The notes under the pieces were generated by a model. It did no database searches. It worked only from the letters and a program-made list of their open reading frames with translations, and was not told where the DNA came from. The translations under genes were made by a program, and so were the position numbers. From Micromonospora rubida (GTDB taxonomy: Bacteria; Actinomycetota; Actinomycetes; Mycobacteriales; Micromonosporaceae), in contig NZ_JAAALO010000001.1 in the NCBI RefSeq assembly GCF_009908295.1, forward strand, positions 992,001 through 1,056,000: a stretch of 64,000 nt of DNA, read 5' to 3'. Below, piece by piece: positions 44,642-52,097 of the stretch; positions within the stretch are counted from its first letter, which is position 1; every line of letters begins with the position of its first letter.

Positions 44642-45324
44642 AAGTCCCATCCCAGGGGCGGGGCGGGGCGGGAACGCGACGCTGACGTCGCCGACCGGCG
44701 GGCAACCCCGCAGCGCTCCCTTTGCACTGCTGCCCCCGGCGCAACGCTCACGGAGCGTGATGGTTCTGTCGACCCCTCGTGCCGCCACCCGACGCGAGGC
44801 GACTGCGCGGCGCTGGCGCTGGTGCTGCACGGCAGGTGCTGGTGTTGCGGTGGCGGCAGCAGAGCAAAGGGGCGAGGTGGCATTACCCGCCCGGCACCCC
44901 AGCCGCGCGGACGGCGGGCCCCCTGTCCCACCTCAGCCGCCCACCCCCAACGGCTGGCGCCTACAACATGATCAGGGTCTTCGCCGCAGTTCATCGATCA
45001 AGCCGCAGCTGTGGCGGGTCGGCCTGGACGAGGCCGAGGCCAGGGCGCGTGTCGCCGGCAGGTTCGTGCGGATGGAGCCACGGGCGACGGCCGGGCAGTT
45101 CGTGGACTGGACGCCGGCGTACCCGGTCGGATGGGTGACCGGGGTGCGACATGACTGGGCGAACGGACGGCCGGCAGCGACCTTCAGGAGCAGCGGCGAA
45201 CAGGCCCCACACGGTACGTCGAACCAATCGCGCGGTCCGGTCCGGTAAAAGATCATCGACGCGCCGGGCAACGCGGCCCGGTCCCGACATCGACTCCCTC
45301 TCGAACACCCCATCGGTTCGGTAG
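44642..45324. other. Non-coding, GC-rich stretch
   Basis: About 680 bp separate the inverted repeat from the next gene. Short open frames on both strands have biased Arg/Pro/Gly content and no Shine-Dalgarno or family similarity. A frame around 45000-45200 on the plus strand (LDEAEARARVAGRFVRMEP) looks slightly more protein-like but is broken at both ends. I see decayed or non-coding DNA here. Confidence 0.5.
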
Positions 45325-45334
45325 GGAGAGACGA

Positions 45335-45660
45335 ATGACGCGATGGAAACGGACAGTTCGGCGCGGGTCGGTTCCCGCGCTAGCCCTGTCCCTGACAATG
45401 GCCGGTGCCGTACCGGCCGCTGCCACCCCCCAGCCGACCGGTGACCCCCCGTCGGCCCCCCGCCCGGCGGCGGGTGCGCTTCCCGGCGAGCGGACCGTGA
45501 CGTTGCTGACCGGCGACCGTGTACGGGCAACGCCAGCTGGACCGCGACCGTGGACCACCCGGCTGGTAGTGGGTTCGCCTCGCTTCGGGCGTTCGCCGTG
45601 GACTCGGCCGGCAACACGGTACGGCAGACGATCGTCCACGCGTACCGACTGAAGGGATGA
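45335..45660 (+). pseudogene. Internally deleted S8 (subtilisin-like) peptidase gene
   Basis: The ATG has AGGGAGAG upstream. Residues 1-60 are an export signal (SVPALALSLTMAGAVPAAAT) and the start of a prosegment (GERTVTLLTGDRV), typical of large secreted actinomycete S8 peptidases. Near 45521-45530 the frame changes: the next 125 nt read in another frame as GNASWTATVDHPAGSGFASL, then FAVDSAGNTVRQTIVHAYRL and stop at 45660, which looks like the C-terminal domain of such a peptidase. The catalytic domain with its Asp, His and Ser is missing. A roughly 3-kb internal deletion with a frameshift at the join explains this. The continuing original frame (to 45652) is not a real protein. Confidence 0.7.
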
Positions 45661-45667
45661 CCTGCGG

Positions 45668-46195
45668 GTGCTGTTCCGAAAAAGCGACAAGGCAGCGGCC
45701 GACGAGGAGTACACCGCGTACGTCCGCACCACGATGGACCGTTGGCGTCGGGTGGCGTACCTGATGGCCGGTGACTGGGACCGGGGGGACGACGTCCTGC
45801 AGCAGGTGCTGACCGAGCTCTACCGCAATTGGAGCAGGGCGCGGAAGGCGGACAGCCTCGACGCGCTCGTCCGCACCATGCTGTTGCGCCGGTTCATCGA
45901 CGGGCAACGGCTCGGCTGGGCCCGGGTCCGGCTCGGCACCGAGCTGCCAGAACGGGCCGGGGCCACCGGGGCGGACCCCACCGACCGGCTGGACCTGGTG
46001 ACCGCGCTACGGCAGGTGGCACCCCGGCAACGCGCCGTCCTGGTGCTGCGCTACCTCCACGACCTGTCGGTCGAGGAAACGGCGAAGACGTTGAACTGCT
46101 CGCCCGGCACGGTCAAGAGCCAGGCCCTCAAGGGTCTCGAGAAGATGCGCCACCTGCTTCCGTCCCCCGTCAGCGTGCCAAGGAGCCAGCAATGA
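45668..46195 (+). CDS. SigE-family ECF sigma factor, 175 aa
   Basis: The sequence fits the actinobacterial SigE family of ECF sigma factors: EEYTAYVRTTMDRWRRVAYL and DRGDDVLQQVLTELYRNW (region 2), then PRQRAVLVLRYLHDLSVEET and NCSPGTVKSQALKGLEKM (region 4). GTG 45668 is used because no ATG is nearby; it lies 7 nt after the end of the peptidase pseudogene. Its stop overlaps the start of the next gene (ATGA), the usual sigma/anti-sigma coupling. Confidence 0.92.
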   Translation: MLFRKSDKAAADEEYTAYVRTTMDRWRRVAYLMAGDWDRGDDVLQQVLTELYRNWSRARKADSLDALVRTMLLRRFIDGQRLGWARVRLGTELPERAGATGADPTDRLDLVTALRQVAPRQRAVLVLRYLHDLSVEETAKTLNCSPGTVKSQALKGLEKMRHLLPSPVSVPRSQQ

Positions 46196-47373
46196 TCGAT
46201 GAGGACAACGACATCGCACGTCTCATACGCGTCAACATGGAGGGGGTCGAGGCACCCCGCTCGAAGTTCCTGGACGTGAACCGGGCGATGCGCACCGGCC
46301 GCCGCCAGCGCTGGTACGGCCCTACCGCCGGCGCCGCCGTACTGGTTGCCGCACTCGCCGTCGGCGTGGCCGTCATACCCGGTCAGCTTGGGAACGATCC
46401 CGTCAAGAGCGGTGACGCGAACATGCTCGCGGTGGGTAGCTACACGGTGCTGGCTGCGCAGTCGGCCGGGTTGGCCACCCTGCCCGAGGCCCCGGCCGCA
46501 ATCGACCCGATGGGGTTGTACCTCAGGTTCGGGTGGTTGCCCAACGGCTACGACCACCGGCAATACCAGGCGGGCTTCGTTCCTGGCTCGACCGGCTCGG
46601 TCGCCTACCTGTCGGCGAAGCAGGACGGGGATGCCAACTCCGACAAGGGCCGCGTCTCGGTGACCCTCTACCCCCGGGGAGTGACCCCGGATGCGCCCCA
46701 GCGTGACGACCGTAGTCGCGGCACCGAACTCGACACTGCCGCCGCCAAGTCGGTGAACGACAACGCCGCCTCGTGGATCGCCTACAGCGGAGCCGAGGGG
46801 ATGGAGACGATTCTCCGCTGGCGGTACGCCCCCGACGGCTGGGCCCAGCTCCGCTTCATGGGCAACGACCCGAGCCTGGACGTCAAGGCCACCGCACACA
46901 GGATCGCAAGCTCGATCGGGCTGAACAGCAGCGAGAAGGTTCCACTGCCCGTCCAGAAAGCCTCGTTGCCGACCGGTCTCAAGCCAGTCACCGTCAACAT
47001 CTCCGACTCCGTACGGACTCCTCACTCCTGGTACGCCTCCATCACGCTGGGCACGGCGATCGACCCGGCGCAGCCCTTCACGAACACGCTGGACGTCAGC
47101 GTCTCTCCGTACAAGAAGGAAGAGGACAAGACCGAGAAGGAAAGGCTCGCCCCGGCACCGAACACGACCATCGACGGTCAGCCGGCGTACAGGTTTCCCC
47201 TTGACGGACCCGCCGCGACGGTTCGGGTCGGCAAGAGCGGAGGCGTGGTGGTCAACGTGGTCGCCGCCGACTCACTGCTCGGACAGCTCGGCCCGAACGG
47301 CGTGCTGACCACGTACCAGGGCCTGAAGCTGGTCGACAAGCCGGCGGACTGGTCCAGCCCTCTGAAGGGCTGA
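46192..47373 (+). CDS. Membrane protein coupled to the SigE-type sigma factor (probable anti-sigma), 393 aa
   Basis: ATG 46192 overlaps the sigma factor stop and has AAGGAG. A cytoplasmic N-terminus of about 38 residues (IDEDNDIARLIRVNMEGVEA) precedes one membrane helix (about 40-62, GAAVLVAALAVGVAVIP) and a 330-residue extracytoplasmic domain of unknown fold (LYLRFGWLPNGYDHRQYQAG, AYSGAEGMETILRWRYAPDG). No zinc-binding anti-sigma motif (HxxxCxxC) is seen. Gene order, coupling and topology are those of anti-sigma factors of SigE-type systems, so that role is inferred. The extracellular part would sense an envelope signal. Confidence 0.8.
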   Translation: MIDEDNDIARLIRVNMEGVEAPRSKFLDVNRAMRTGRRQRWYGPTAGAAVLVAALAVGVAVIPGQLGNDPVKSGDANMLAVGSYTVLAAQSAGLATLPEAPAAIDPMGLYLRFGWLPNGYDHRQYQAGFVPGSTGSVAYLSAKQDGDANSDKGRVSVTLYPRGVTPDAPQRDDRSRGTELDTAAAKSVNDNAASWIAYSGAEGMETILRWRYAPDGWAQLRFMGNDPSLDVKATAHRIASSIGLNSSEKVPLPVQKASLPTGLKPVTVNISDSVRTPHSWYASITLGTAIDPAQPFTNTLDVSVSPYKKEEDKTEKERLAPAPNTTIDGQPAYRFPLDGPAATVRVGKSGGVVVNVVAADSLLGQLGPNGVLTTYQGLKLVDKPADWSSPLKG

Positions 47374-47391
47374 ACCGACCGACGAGCACGA

Positions 47392-47425
47392 TGCTGGCCC
47401 GTCGGCTGACGCCGGCGGGCCAGCA
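47392..47425. terminator. Hairpin between convergent genes
   Basis: TGCTGGCCCG (47392-47401) pairs perfectly with CGGGCCAGCA (47416-47425), with a further CGGC/GCCG pairing inside. It sits between the anti-sigma gene and the convergent exporter gene and can end transcription from both sides. No U-tract follows, which is usual at this GC content. Confidence 0.65.
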
Positions 47426-47449
47426 CGCCCCCTACCTCGGGTACGTCGA

Positions 47450-49711
47450 TCAGGAGGATGGCCCGAGATCCTGGCCAGGGCCTCGGTCCCGCCCGTCCTC
47501 AGCCATGTCCCCTCTCCCGCGAATGCCCCGGGAGATCGCCGCCGCGCCGCCCCATGCCGCCCCGTACGCAGGGCAGTCGGGTGGCGGCCTGACGACCGCG
47601 CCCGCCAGCCGGGCGAACGGGCCGCCGGCGGCCAGCAGGACGGCGGGTGGCCCCCACTCCACCATCCGGCCGCCGTCGAACACCAGCACCAGGTCGGCGT
47701 CGGCGACCGTGGAGAGCCGGTGCGCGATGACCACCCGGGTCATGGGTAGCGCCCGCAATCCGGCCTCGACCGTGGCCTCGGTCACGGTGTCCAACGCGCT
47801 CGTCGCCTCGTCCAGGATCAGTAGCGCCGGATCGGCCAGCAGGGCCCGGGCGAGGGAGACCCGCTGGCGTTGCCCGCCGGACAGGCCGGCCCCGCCGTCG
47901 CCGACCCGGGTCTGCAGCCCCATCGGCATGGCCGCCACGTCGTGGTGCAAGGCGGCCAGGCGGATCGCTCGCGCGATCGCGGCGTCGGAGGCGTCGGGAC
48001 AGGACAGGGTCAGCGCCTCACGCAGGGTGCCCGCCCCGACGTAGGTCTCCTGCAACACCACCCCGATCTGCTGGCGCACCGAGGACAGGTCCAGCGTGGC
48101 CAGGTCGAGACCGTCGAAGCGGATCTGTCCCTCGGTCGGCGCGTACAGCCCGGTCAGCAACCCGACCAGGGTGCTCTTGCCGCTGCCGGAGCCGCCGACC
48201 ACCGCCACCTTCGTACCCGGCCGGAACACGGCGGTCACCCCGCGCAGCGCCCAGGGGGAACGCCGGTCGTACCGGAAGCCCACGTCGGTCAGGCTGACCA
48301 GCCCGGTCAGCACGGGCGCGGGCCGTCCCGGTGTGGGCTGTTCGACCGGCGCCTGCGCGATGTCGGCCATCCGGTCCACCGTGGGCGGCAGCAACGTGAA
48401 CGACGGCAGTCGCTGCGCCAGGGCCACCGCCGGGTTGATCGCGGAGACCGCGAGCGCCGCCAGCCCGGCCGCCTGCCCCGGCGAGTCGGCCCGCCGGGCC
48501 GCCACCAGGAGTACGAGTACCGGGCTGGCAACCGACCAGGCGGCGAGGACGGCGTCCGAGACCGCCGAGAGCCGGGCCAGCCGGTGCGACGCGGAGATCC
48601 CCCGCTGGAACGACTCCTGCCACCGCCGCAGCACCCGCCGCTGCGCCCCGGCGACCCGGATCGCCGCCATGCCCTGCAACGCGTCGGCCAGCCGGGCCGA
48701 CTCCTCGCCGGAGGCGAGCAGCGCCTCCCGTTGCAGGGCGCCGGATCGGCTGCCGACCCACAGCGCGGTGACGACCTGCACGGCGATGACACCGGCGGCC
48801 ACCAGGCCCAGCACCGGCGCCAGCACGGACACCACGGTCAGGTAGCCGACGGCCAGCAGCGCGTCGAGCGCCGTGGCCACCAGCGACGACGCCAGCAGGT
48901 CCCGCACGGAGCCCGCCGCGCGGACCCGGTCGATCAGGTCGCCGGCCGACCGCCGGTGGAAGTACCGGTAGACCACCTCGAACAGCCGACTCGCCGTGTC
49001 GGTGCTGAGCCGGGTGCCGATCTGCCGTTGCAGGGCCGTCACGGCCAGCCCGCGCACCAGCGACAGCGTTCCGGTCACCAACGCCAGTGCGGCGGCGGCG
49101 GCGAGCCACGACGCCTGCGGGGGCGCGGCGGCGTCGATGATGGCGGCCGTCGCCCACGGCACGGTCAGCCCCGCCACGATGATCAGCAGGGACGCCGCCG
49201 CCAGCACCGCGAGCAGCCCTCTGTGCCGGCGCAACACCGACACGAGCAGCTCCCGCACCGGTGCGGGCATCGGCGTGGCCGGCGGTGCCGGGCCGGCGGG
49301 CTCGGCCAGCAGCACCACCCCGGTCGTGCCGGCCGAGAACTGCGCGGGCGACAGCCGCCGACGGCCGACGGCCGGATCGACGACATCGATGCCGCGCCGG
49401 CCGATCCGGTGCACCACCACGTAGTGGTCGCCGTTCCAGTGCGCCACCAGGGGCAGCGCCAGCTCCCGCAGGCGGGTCGCGTCCTGTCGCAGCGCCGGCA
49501 ACGCGATCGCCCGGCAACGCAGCCCGAACTCCTGCGCCGCGTCCCTCAGGTCACGCAGGCTCAGCCCGTCGCGGCCGACGTCGAGCCGGGCCCGCAGGTG
49601 CGACACGGGCACCGCCCGACCCGACGCGGCCAGCAGCATGGCGAGCGCGCTGGGGCCGCAGTCGGTGGCGGTGACCTGGAGGACCACCGGCACCTGCCGC
49701 CGGCGGATCAC
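47450..49711 (-). CDS. C39 peptidase-containing ABC exporter (PCAT) of the RiPP cluster
   Basis: The 753-aa protein starts with a C39 double-glycine peptidase: VTATDCGPSALAMLL (C18), HWNGDHYVVVHRI (H96) and VVDPAVG (D112), a complete Cys-His-Asp triad. Next are about six membrane helices (residues 160-460) and an ABC ATPase with VGGSGSGKSTLVGLLTGL (Walker A), LSGGQRQRVSLARAL (signature) and LLILDEATSALD (Walker B). Such exporters cut precursors after a GG leader and export the core. GTG 49711 overlaps the stop of the upstream maturation gene (GTGA). The 56-aa precursor with MLGG at 51790-51960 is the expected substrate. Confidence 0.94.
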   Translation of the reverse strand: MIRRRQVPVVLQVTATDCGPSALAMLLAASGRAVPVSHLRARLDVGRDGLSLRDLRDAAQEFGLRCRAIALPALRQDATRLRELALPLVAHWNGDHYVVVHRIGRRGIDVVDPAVGRRRLSPAQFSAGTTGVVLLAEPAGPAPPATPMPAPVRELLVSVLRRHRGLLAVLAAASLLIIVAGLTVPWATAAIIDAAAPPQASWLAAAAALALVTGTLSLVRGLAVTALQRQIGTRLSTDTASRLFEVVYRYFHRRSAGDLIDRVRAAGSVRDLLASSLVATALDALLAVGYLTVVSVLAPVLGLVAAGVIAVQVVTALWVGSRSGALQREALLASGEESARLADALQGMAAIRVAGAQRRVLRRWQESFQRGISASHRLARLSAVSDAVLAAWSVASPVLVLLVAARRADSPGQAAGLAALAVSAINPAVALAQRLPSFTLLPPTVDRMADIAQAPVEQPTPGRPAPVLTGLVSLTDVGFRYDRRSPWALRGVTAVFRPGTKVAVVGGSGSGKSTLVGLLTGLYAPTEGQIRFDGLDLATLDLSSVRQQIGVVLQETYVGAGTLREALTLSCPDASDAAIARAIRLAALHHDVAAMPMGLQTRVGDGGAGLSGGQRQRVSLARALLADPALLILDEATSALDTVTEATVEAGLRALPMTRVVIAHRLSTVADADLVLVFDGGRMVEWGPPAVLLAAGGPFARLAGAVVRPPPDCPAYGAAWGGAAAISRGIRGRGDMAEDGRDRGPGQDLGPSS

Positions 49712-50700
49712 CTGGTCGGCACCGTCCGGTCACGGGGCAGCCAGAACCACTCGACGTCGGTGGCGGCCCGCCGGTCGGCCAGCCACTCGTCGAACACGGC
49801 CCGCTCGACCAGCGCTCGCGTGGCGGTGTCCAGCGCGGCCGGTTCCCGGGCCACCACCACGGCCGTCACCGGCGCCCCGGCGACCACCGTCGACACCGGC
49901 CCGGTGGCGTCGCGTACCTCGGGTGCCGCCGAGGCGGCGATCGTCCGTAGCACCCCGGCCGCCCGACCGTCGCCGACGGCGGTGGCCACCGCCGCGAGTG
50001 CCCCCTTCCGGCTGGTGGGCAGCGTGCCCTCGGCGGTCCAGGCGACGACAAGGGTGTCGAACGAGGACCGGTGCCGCGCGAACCAGGCCGTCACCCGGTC
50101 GCCCACCACGCGCTCGCGCAGCCGGCCGACCGCCACCGTGTCGGCTACCAGGTCGGCGAAGTCCTCGGCGGACAGGCCCCGCTCCGCGAGCCACCGGGCG
50201 GTCGACGCCGGGTCGAGCAGGCCCTTCGCCCGGCGGTACGCGTCCGCCGCCGCCTGGAGTTCCTCGTCGGGTATCTCGACGGGGTGGAGTTCCAGCTCGG
50301 TGGCGATCAGGGCGGTGTCGACCAGTCGGGTGAGCACGTCGTGGTCGTACCAGAGGAAGTCGAGCGCGGTCAGGGCCTCCCCCACCCGAAGCGTCCGGGT
50401 GCCGACCCGGGCGAGGTGGTGGTCGGAGTGCCGGATCGCCCCGCGCAGCGGCCACGGCAGCGCCGGCGCCGGGCTGTACGCGACGGAGACGGTGCCGGCG
50501 GGCTCGCGGAGCAGCACGTCGAAGGAGACCGATCCGTCGCTGGTCTCCTCGTCACGCGCGACCGCGACGTCGGCCTGCGGCCAGCGCTCCCGCAGGGGCG
50601 CGAGCCGGTCCCGGGCGTCGCGCAGGCTGACGCGCCCCGTGGTCAGCTCACGCGCCAGCGCGAGAGCCGCGTCGAGCAGGGCGGGGTCCAGGGTGGTCAT
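49708..50700 (-). CDS. PPIase-related RiPP maturation protein (TIGR04500-like)
   Basis: ATG 50700 (MTTLDPALLDAALALARELT) overlaps the ligase stop as ATGA, giving 330 aa; the longer in-frame form lies in the ligase gene and is rejected. Layout matches my recollection of the family named putative peptide maturation system protein, related to parvulin/SurA chaperones: an N-terminal domain, a SurA-N-like helical stretch (IPDEELQAAADAYRRAKGLL, ARWLAERGLSAEDFADLVAD) and a PPIase-like C-terminal region (HRSSFDTLVVAWTAEG). No signal peptide is seen, so it acts inside the cell. It may present the precursor to the ligase or exporter. The family assignment needs an HMM search. Confidence 0.75.
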   Translation of the reverse strand: MTTLDPALLDAALALARELTTGRVSLRDARDRLAPLRERWPQADVAVARDEETSDGSVSFDVLLREPAGTVSVAYSPAPALPWPLRGAIRHSDHHLARVGTRTLRVGEALTALDFLWYDHDVLTRLVDTALIATELELHPVEIPDEELQAAADAYRRAKGLLDPASTARWLAERGLSAEDFADLVADTVAVGRLRERVVGDRVTAWFARHRSSFDTLVVAWTAEGTLPTSRKGALAAVATAVGDGRAAGVLRTIAASAAPEVRDATGPVSTVVAGAPVTAVVVAREPAALDTATRALVERAVFDEWLADRRAATDVEWFWLPRDRTVPTR

Positions 50701-51722
50701 GAAGCAGCTCCGGGGGTGGGCACGGCGTCGGTGAGCAGGTCGACCACGGCGGCCGTGATGGGCAGTCCGGTCTCCTCCTCGACCCACAGGTACTGGCCAG
50801 TGGGGTTGATCTCGATGTACACGTACCGGCCGTCGGGGGTGACGATCAGGTCGAGGGCGCCGTAGCGCAGGCCGAGCAGGCGGGTCAGCGCCACGCAGCG
50901 CGCCGCGACGTCGTCGGGCAGGTCGTACGTGCTCATCGGCGTGTTCCGGTCGTCCTGCCGACGCCAGTCGTAGCGGGCGTGGTTGGACCGCTGCGAGTCG
51001 ATGGCCGCGGTGAACACCCGGTCACCGACGACGGTGACCCGCAGCTCGACCTTCTTGGGCACCCGGGCCTGCGCGATGAACGGGCAGTGCCGTACGCCCT
51101 CGACGTGCCCGATGTCGCGATGGCTGACCGGCTCCGTGAAACGCATCAGCTCGTCACCGATGCTGGAGAGGCCGACCTGCTTGGCGATCAGCTGACCGCC
51201 GGTGCGGCCGAACAGGTCGAGCACGACGTCCGGATCGTTGCCGACCACGGTCGCCGGCACGTCGAAGCCGAGGCGCAGGGCGAGCTGGAGCTGGCGGACC
51301 TTCTGTTGCGCCCGCAGCACCACCGGTCGGGGCGCGGGCAGGGCCGGCACGTCGAGGGTCTCCCAGACGTCGCCGACGAACTGCCGGCTCTCCTCGACCA
51401 CGAACCTGGCAAACGGTTCGCCGAGGTGGGCGGGCGCGACCGGTACGCCGGGCCGGCGGAACCAGACGGCGGTGACCGCGTCGAGATCGACGACCTGGCG
51501 GCCGGCCCCGTCCCGGTGGCTCCCGCCCGGGCCGGCCCCGCAGGTGCCGGGGTGCCACCCGAGGATGCGGGTCAGCCGCCCGTCCCGGATGGCGATCGAC
51601 AGCGACGCACGGGACGGCACGTCGGCCGGGTCGAAGCGGACCCAGTCCGCGCCACGCCTGCGCAGCTCGGCCTCGGCCGCGTCGGCGTGCACGTCGTCGG
51701 GGGCGGTAAGGATGAGAATCAT
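50697..51722 (-). CDS. ATP-grasp ligase of the RiPP cluster (graspetide-type)
   Basis: ATG 51722 (MILILTAPDDVHADAAEAEL) with GGAGCG upstream gives 341 aa. The protein has the ATP-grasp build of MvdD/TgmB-like peptide ligases: an N-terminal pre-ATP-grasp domain with AVWFRRPG (a segment typical of this group), QQKVRQLQLALRLGFDVPAT, LIAKQVGLSSIG (ATP-binding Lys) and YIEINPTGQYLW (E304, N306 metal ligands). These ligases join side-chain carboxylates of the core peptide to Ser/Thr or Lys, giving omega-ester or omega-amide rings. It lies 67 nt after the precursor gene and is coupled by ATGA to the maturation protein. The core peptide residues fit this chemistry. Confidence 0.9.
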   Translation of the reverse strand: MILILTAPDDVHADAAEAELRRRGADWVRFDPADVPSRASLSIAIRDGRLTRILGWHPGTCGAGPGGSHRDGAGRQVVDLDAVTAVWFRRPGVPVAPAHLGEPFARFVVEESRQFVGDVWETLDVPALPAPRPVVLRAQQKVRQLQLALRLGFDVPATVVGNDPDVVLDLFGRTGGQLIAKQVGLSSIGDELMRFTEPVSHRDIGHVEGVRHCPFIAQARVPKKVELRVTVVGDRVFTAAIDSQRSNHARYDWRRQDDRNTPMSTYDLPDDVAARCVALTRLLGLRYGALDLIVTPDGRYVYIEINPTGQYLWVEEETGLPITAAVVDLLTDAVPTPGAAS

Positions 51723-51741
51723 GTGCGCGCTCCGGCGGGTC

Positions 51742-51783
51742 GCCGTCGACGGCACGGACCGGTGCGGCCGGGCCGTCGACGGC
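51742..51783. promoter_or_regulatory. Two copies of a 12-bp palindrome between precursor and ligase genes
   Basis: GCCGTCGACGGC occurs at 51742-51753 and again at 51772-51783, both self-complementary, in the 67-nt gap. In RNA each can form a short hairpin, or the two can pair. RiPP operons often hold an attenuator here so that more precursor than enzyme is made; that use is inferred. Confidence 0.45.
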
Positions 51784-51789
51784 AGTTGA

Positions 51790-51960
51790 TCAGAAGTCGG
51801 CGTCGGTGTCCGGCCGTCCCCCGCCGGGGATGTCGTCGATGGTCTTCGACGAGCCGGTTCCGGCCGGCGGGAGGCCGCCGAGCATCCGGGCGAGCTGCTC
51901 GTCGGCCAGTTCCACCCCGTCGGCGGGGATGGCGTCGATCCGCACGGTCCTGCGCTTCAT
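51790..51960 (-). CDS. RiPP precursor peptide, 56 aa, double-glycine leader
   Basis: The ATG at 51960 has GAGGTAGGA just upstream; an in-frame ATG at 51978 is less well placed. Residues 17-29 read ELADEQLARMLGG, matching the C39 leader consensus with Leu at -12 and -7, a hydrophobic residue at -4 and GG at -2/-1. Cleavage would leave a 27-residue core (30-56) starting LPPAGTGSSKTIDDIPGG and ending RPDTDADF, rich in Thr, Ser, Lys and Asp, the donors and acceptors used by ATP-grasp peptide ligases. It has no Cys, so it is not a lanthipeptide or sactipeptide. It is first in the operon and is too short to be called with confidence without its neighbours. Confidence 0.85.
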   Translation of the reverse strand: MKRRTVRIDAIPADGVELADEQLARMLGGLPPAGTGSSKTIDDIPGGGRPDTDADF

Positions 51961-52053
51961 GGTCCTACCTCTATCCACATCGGTACGTCGACCGGCCAGT
52001 CGGCCGGCCGGATATGTGGAAAGCAGTGTGGGCCGGCGGGCGTCGGGCGGGCA

Positions 52054-52069
52054 CCAGGGTGATCCCTGG
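52054..52069. promoter_or_regulatory. 16-bp palindrome in the divergent RiPP/LuxR control region
   Basis: CCAGGG-TGAT-CCCTGG is a perfect inverted repeat 28 bp before the LuxR start, close to where a -35 would lie if TAGGCT (52086-52091) is the -10. Another pair, TCCACAT/ATGTGGA, flanks the precursor's upstream region. Either could be a LuxR operator. Confidence 0.45.
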
Positions 52070-52097
52070 GCTTGGACCCCAGTTTTAGGCTTTCCTG

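Noticed and set aside
44757..45248. Open frames in the 44.7-45.2 kb gap as genes
   Set aside because: No Shine-Dalgarno, no family, broken similarity and competing frames on both strands.
45524..45652. C-terminal half of the 105-aa frame as a real small protein
   Set aside because: It is Arg/Pro/Thr-rich and out of frame with a convincing subtilase C-terminal sequence on the same DNA.
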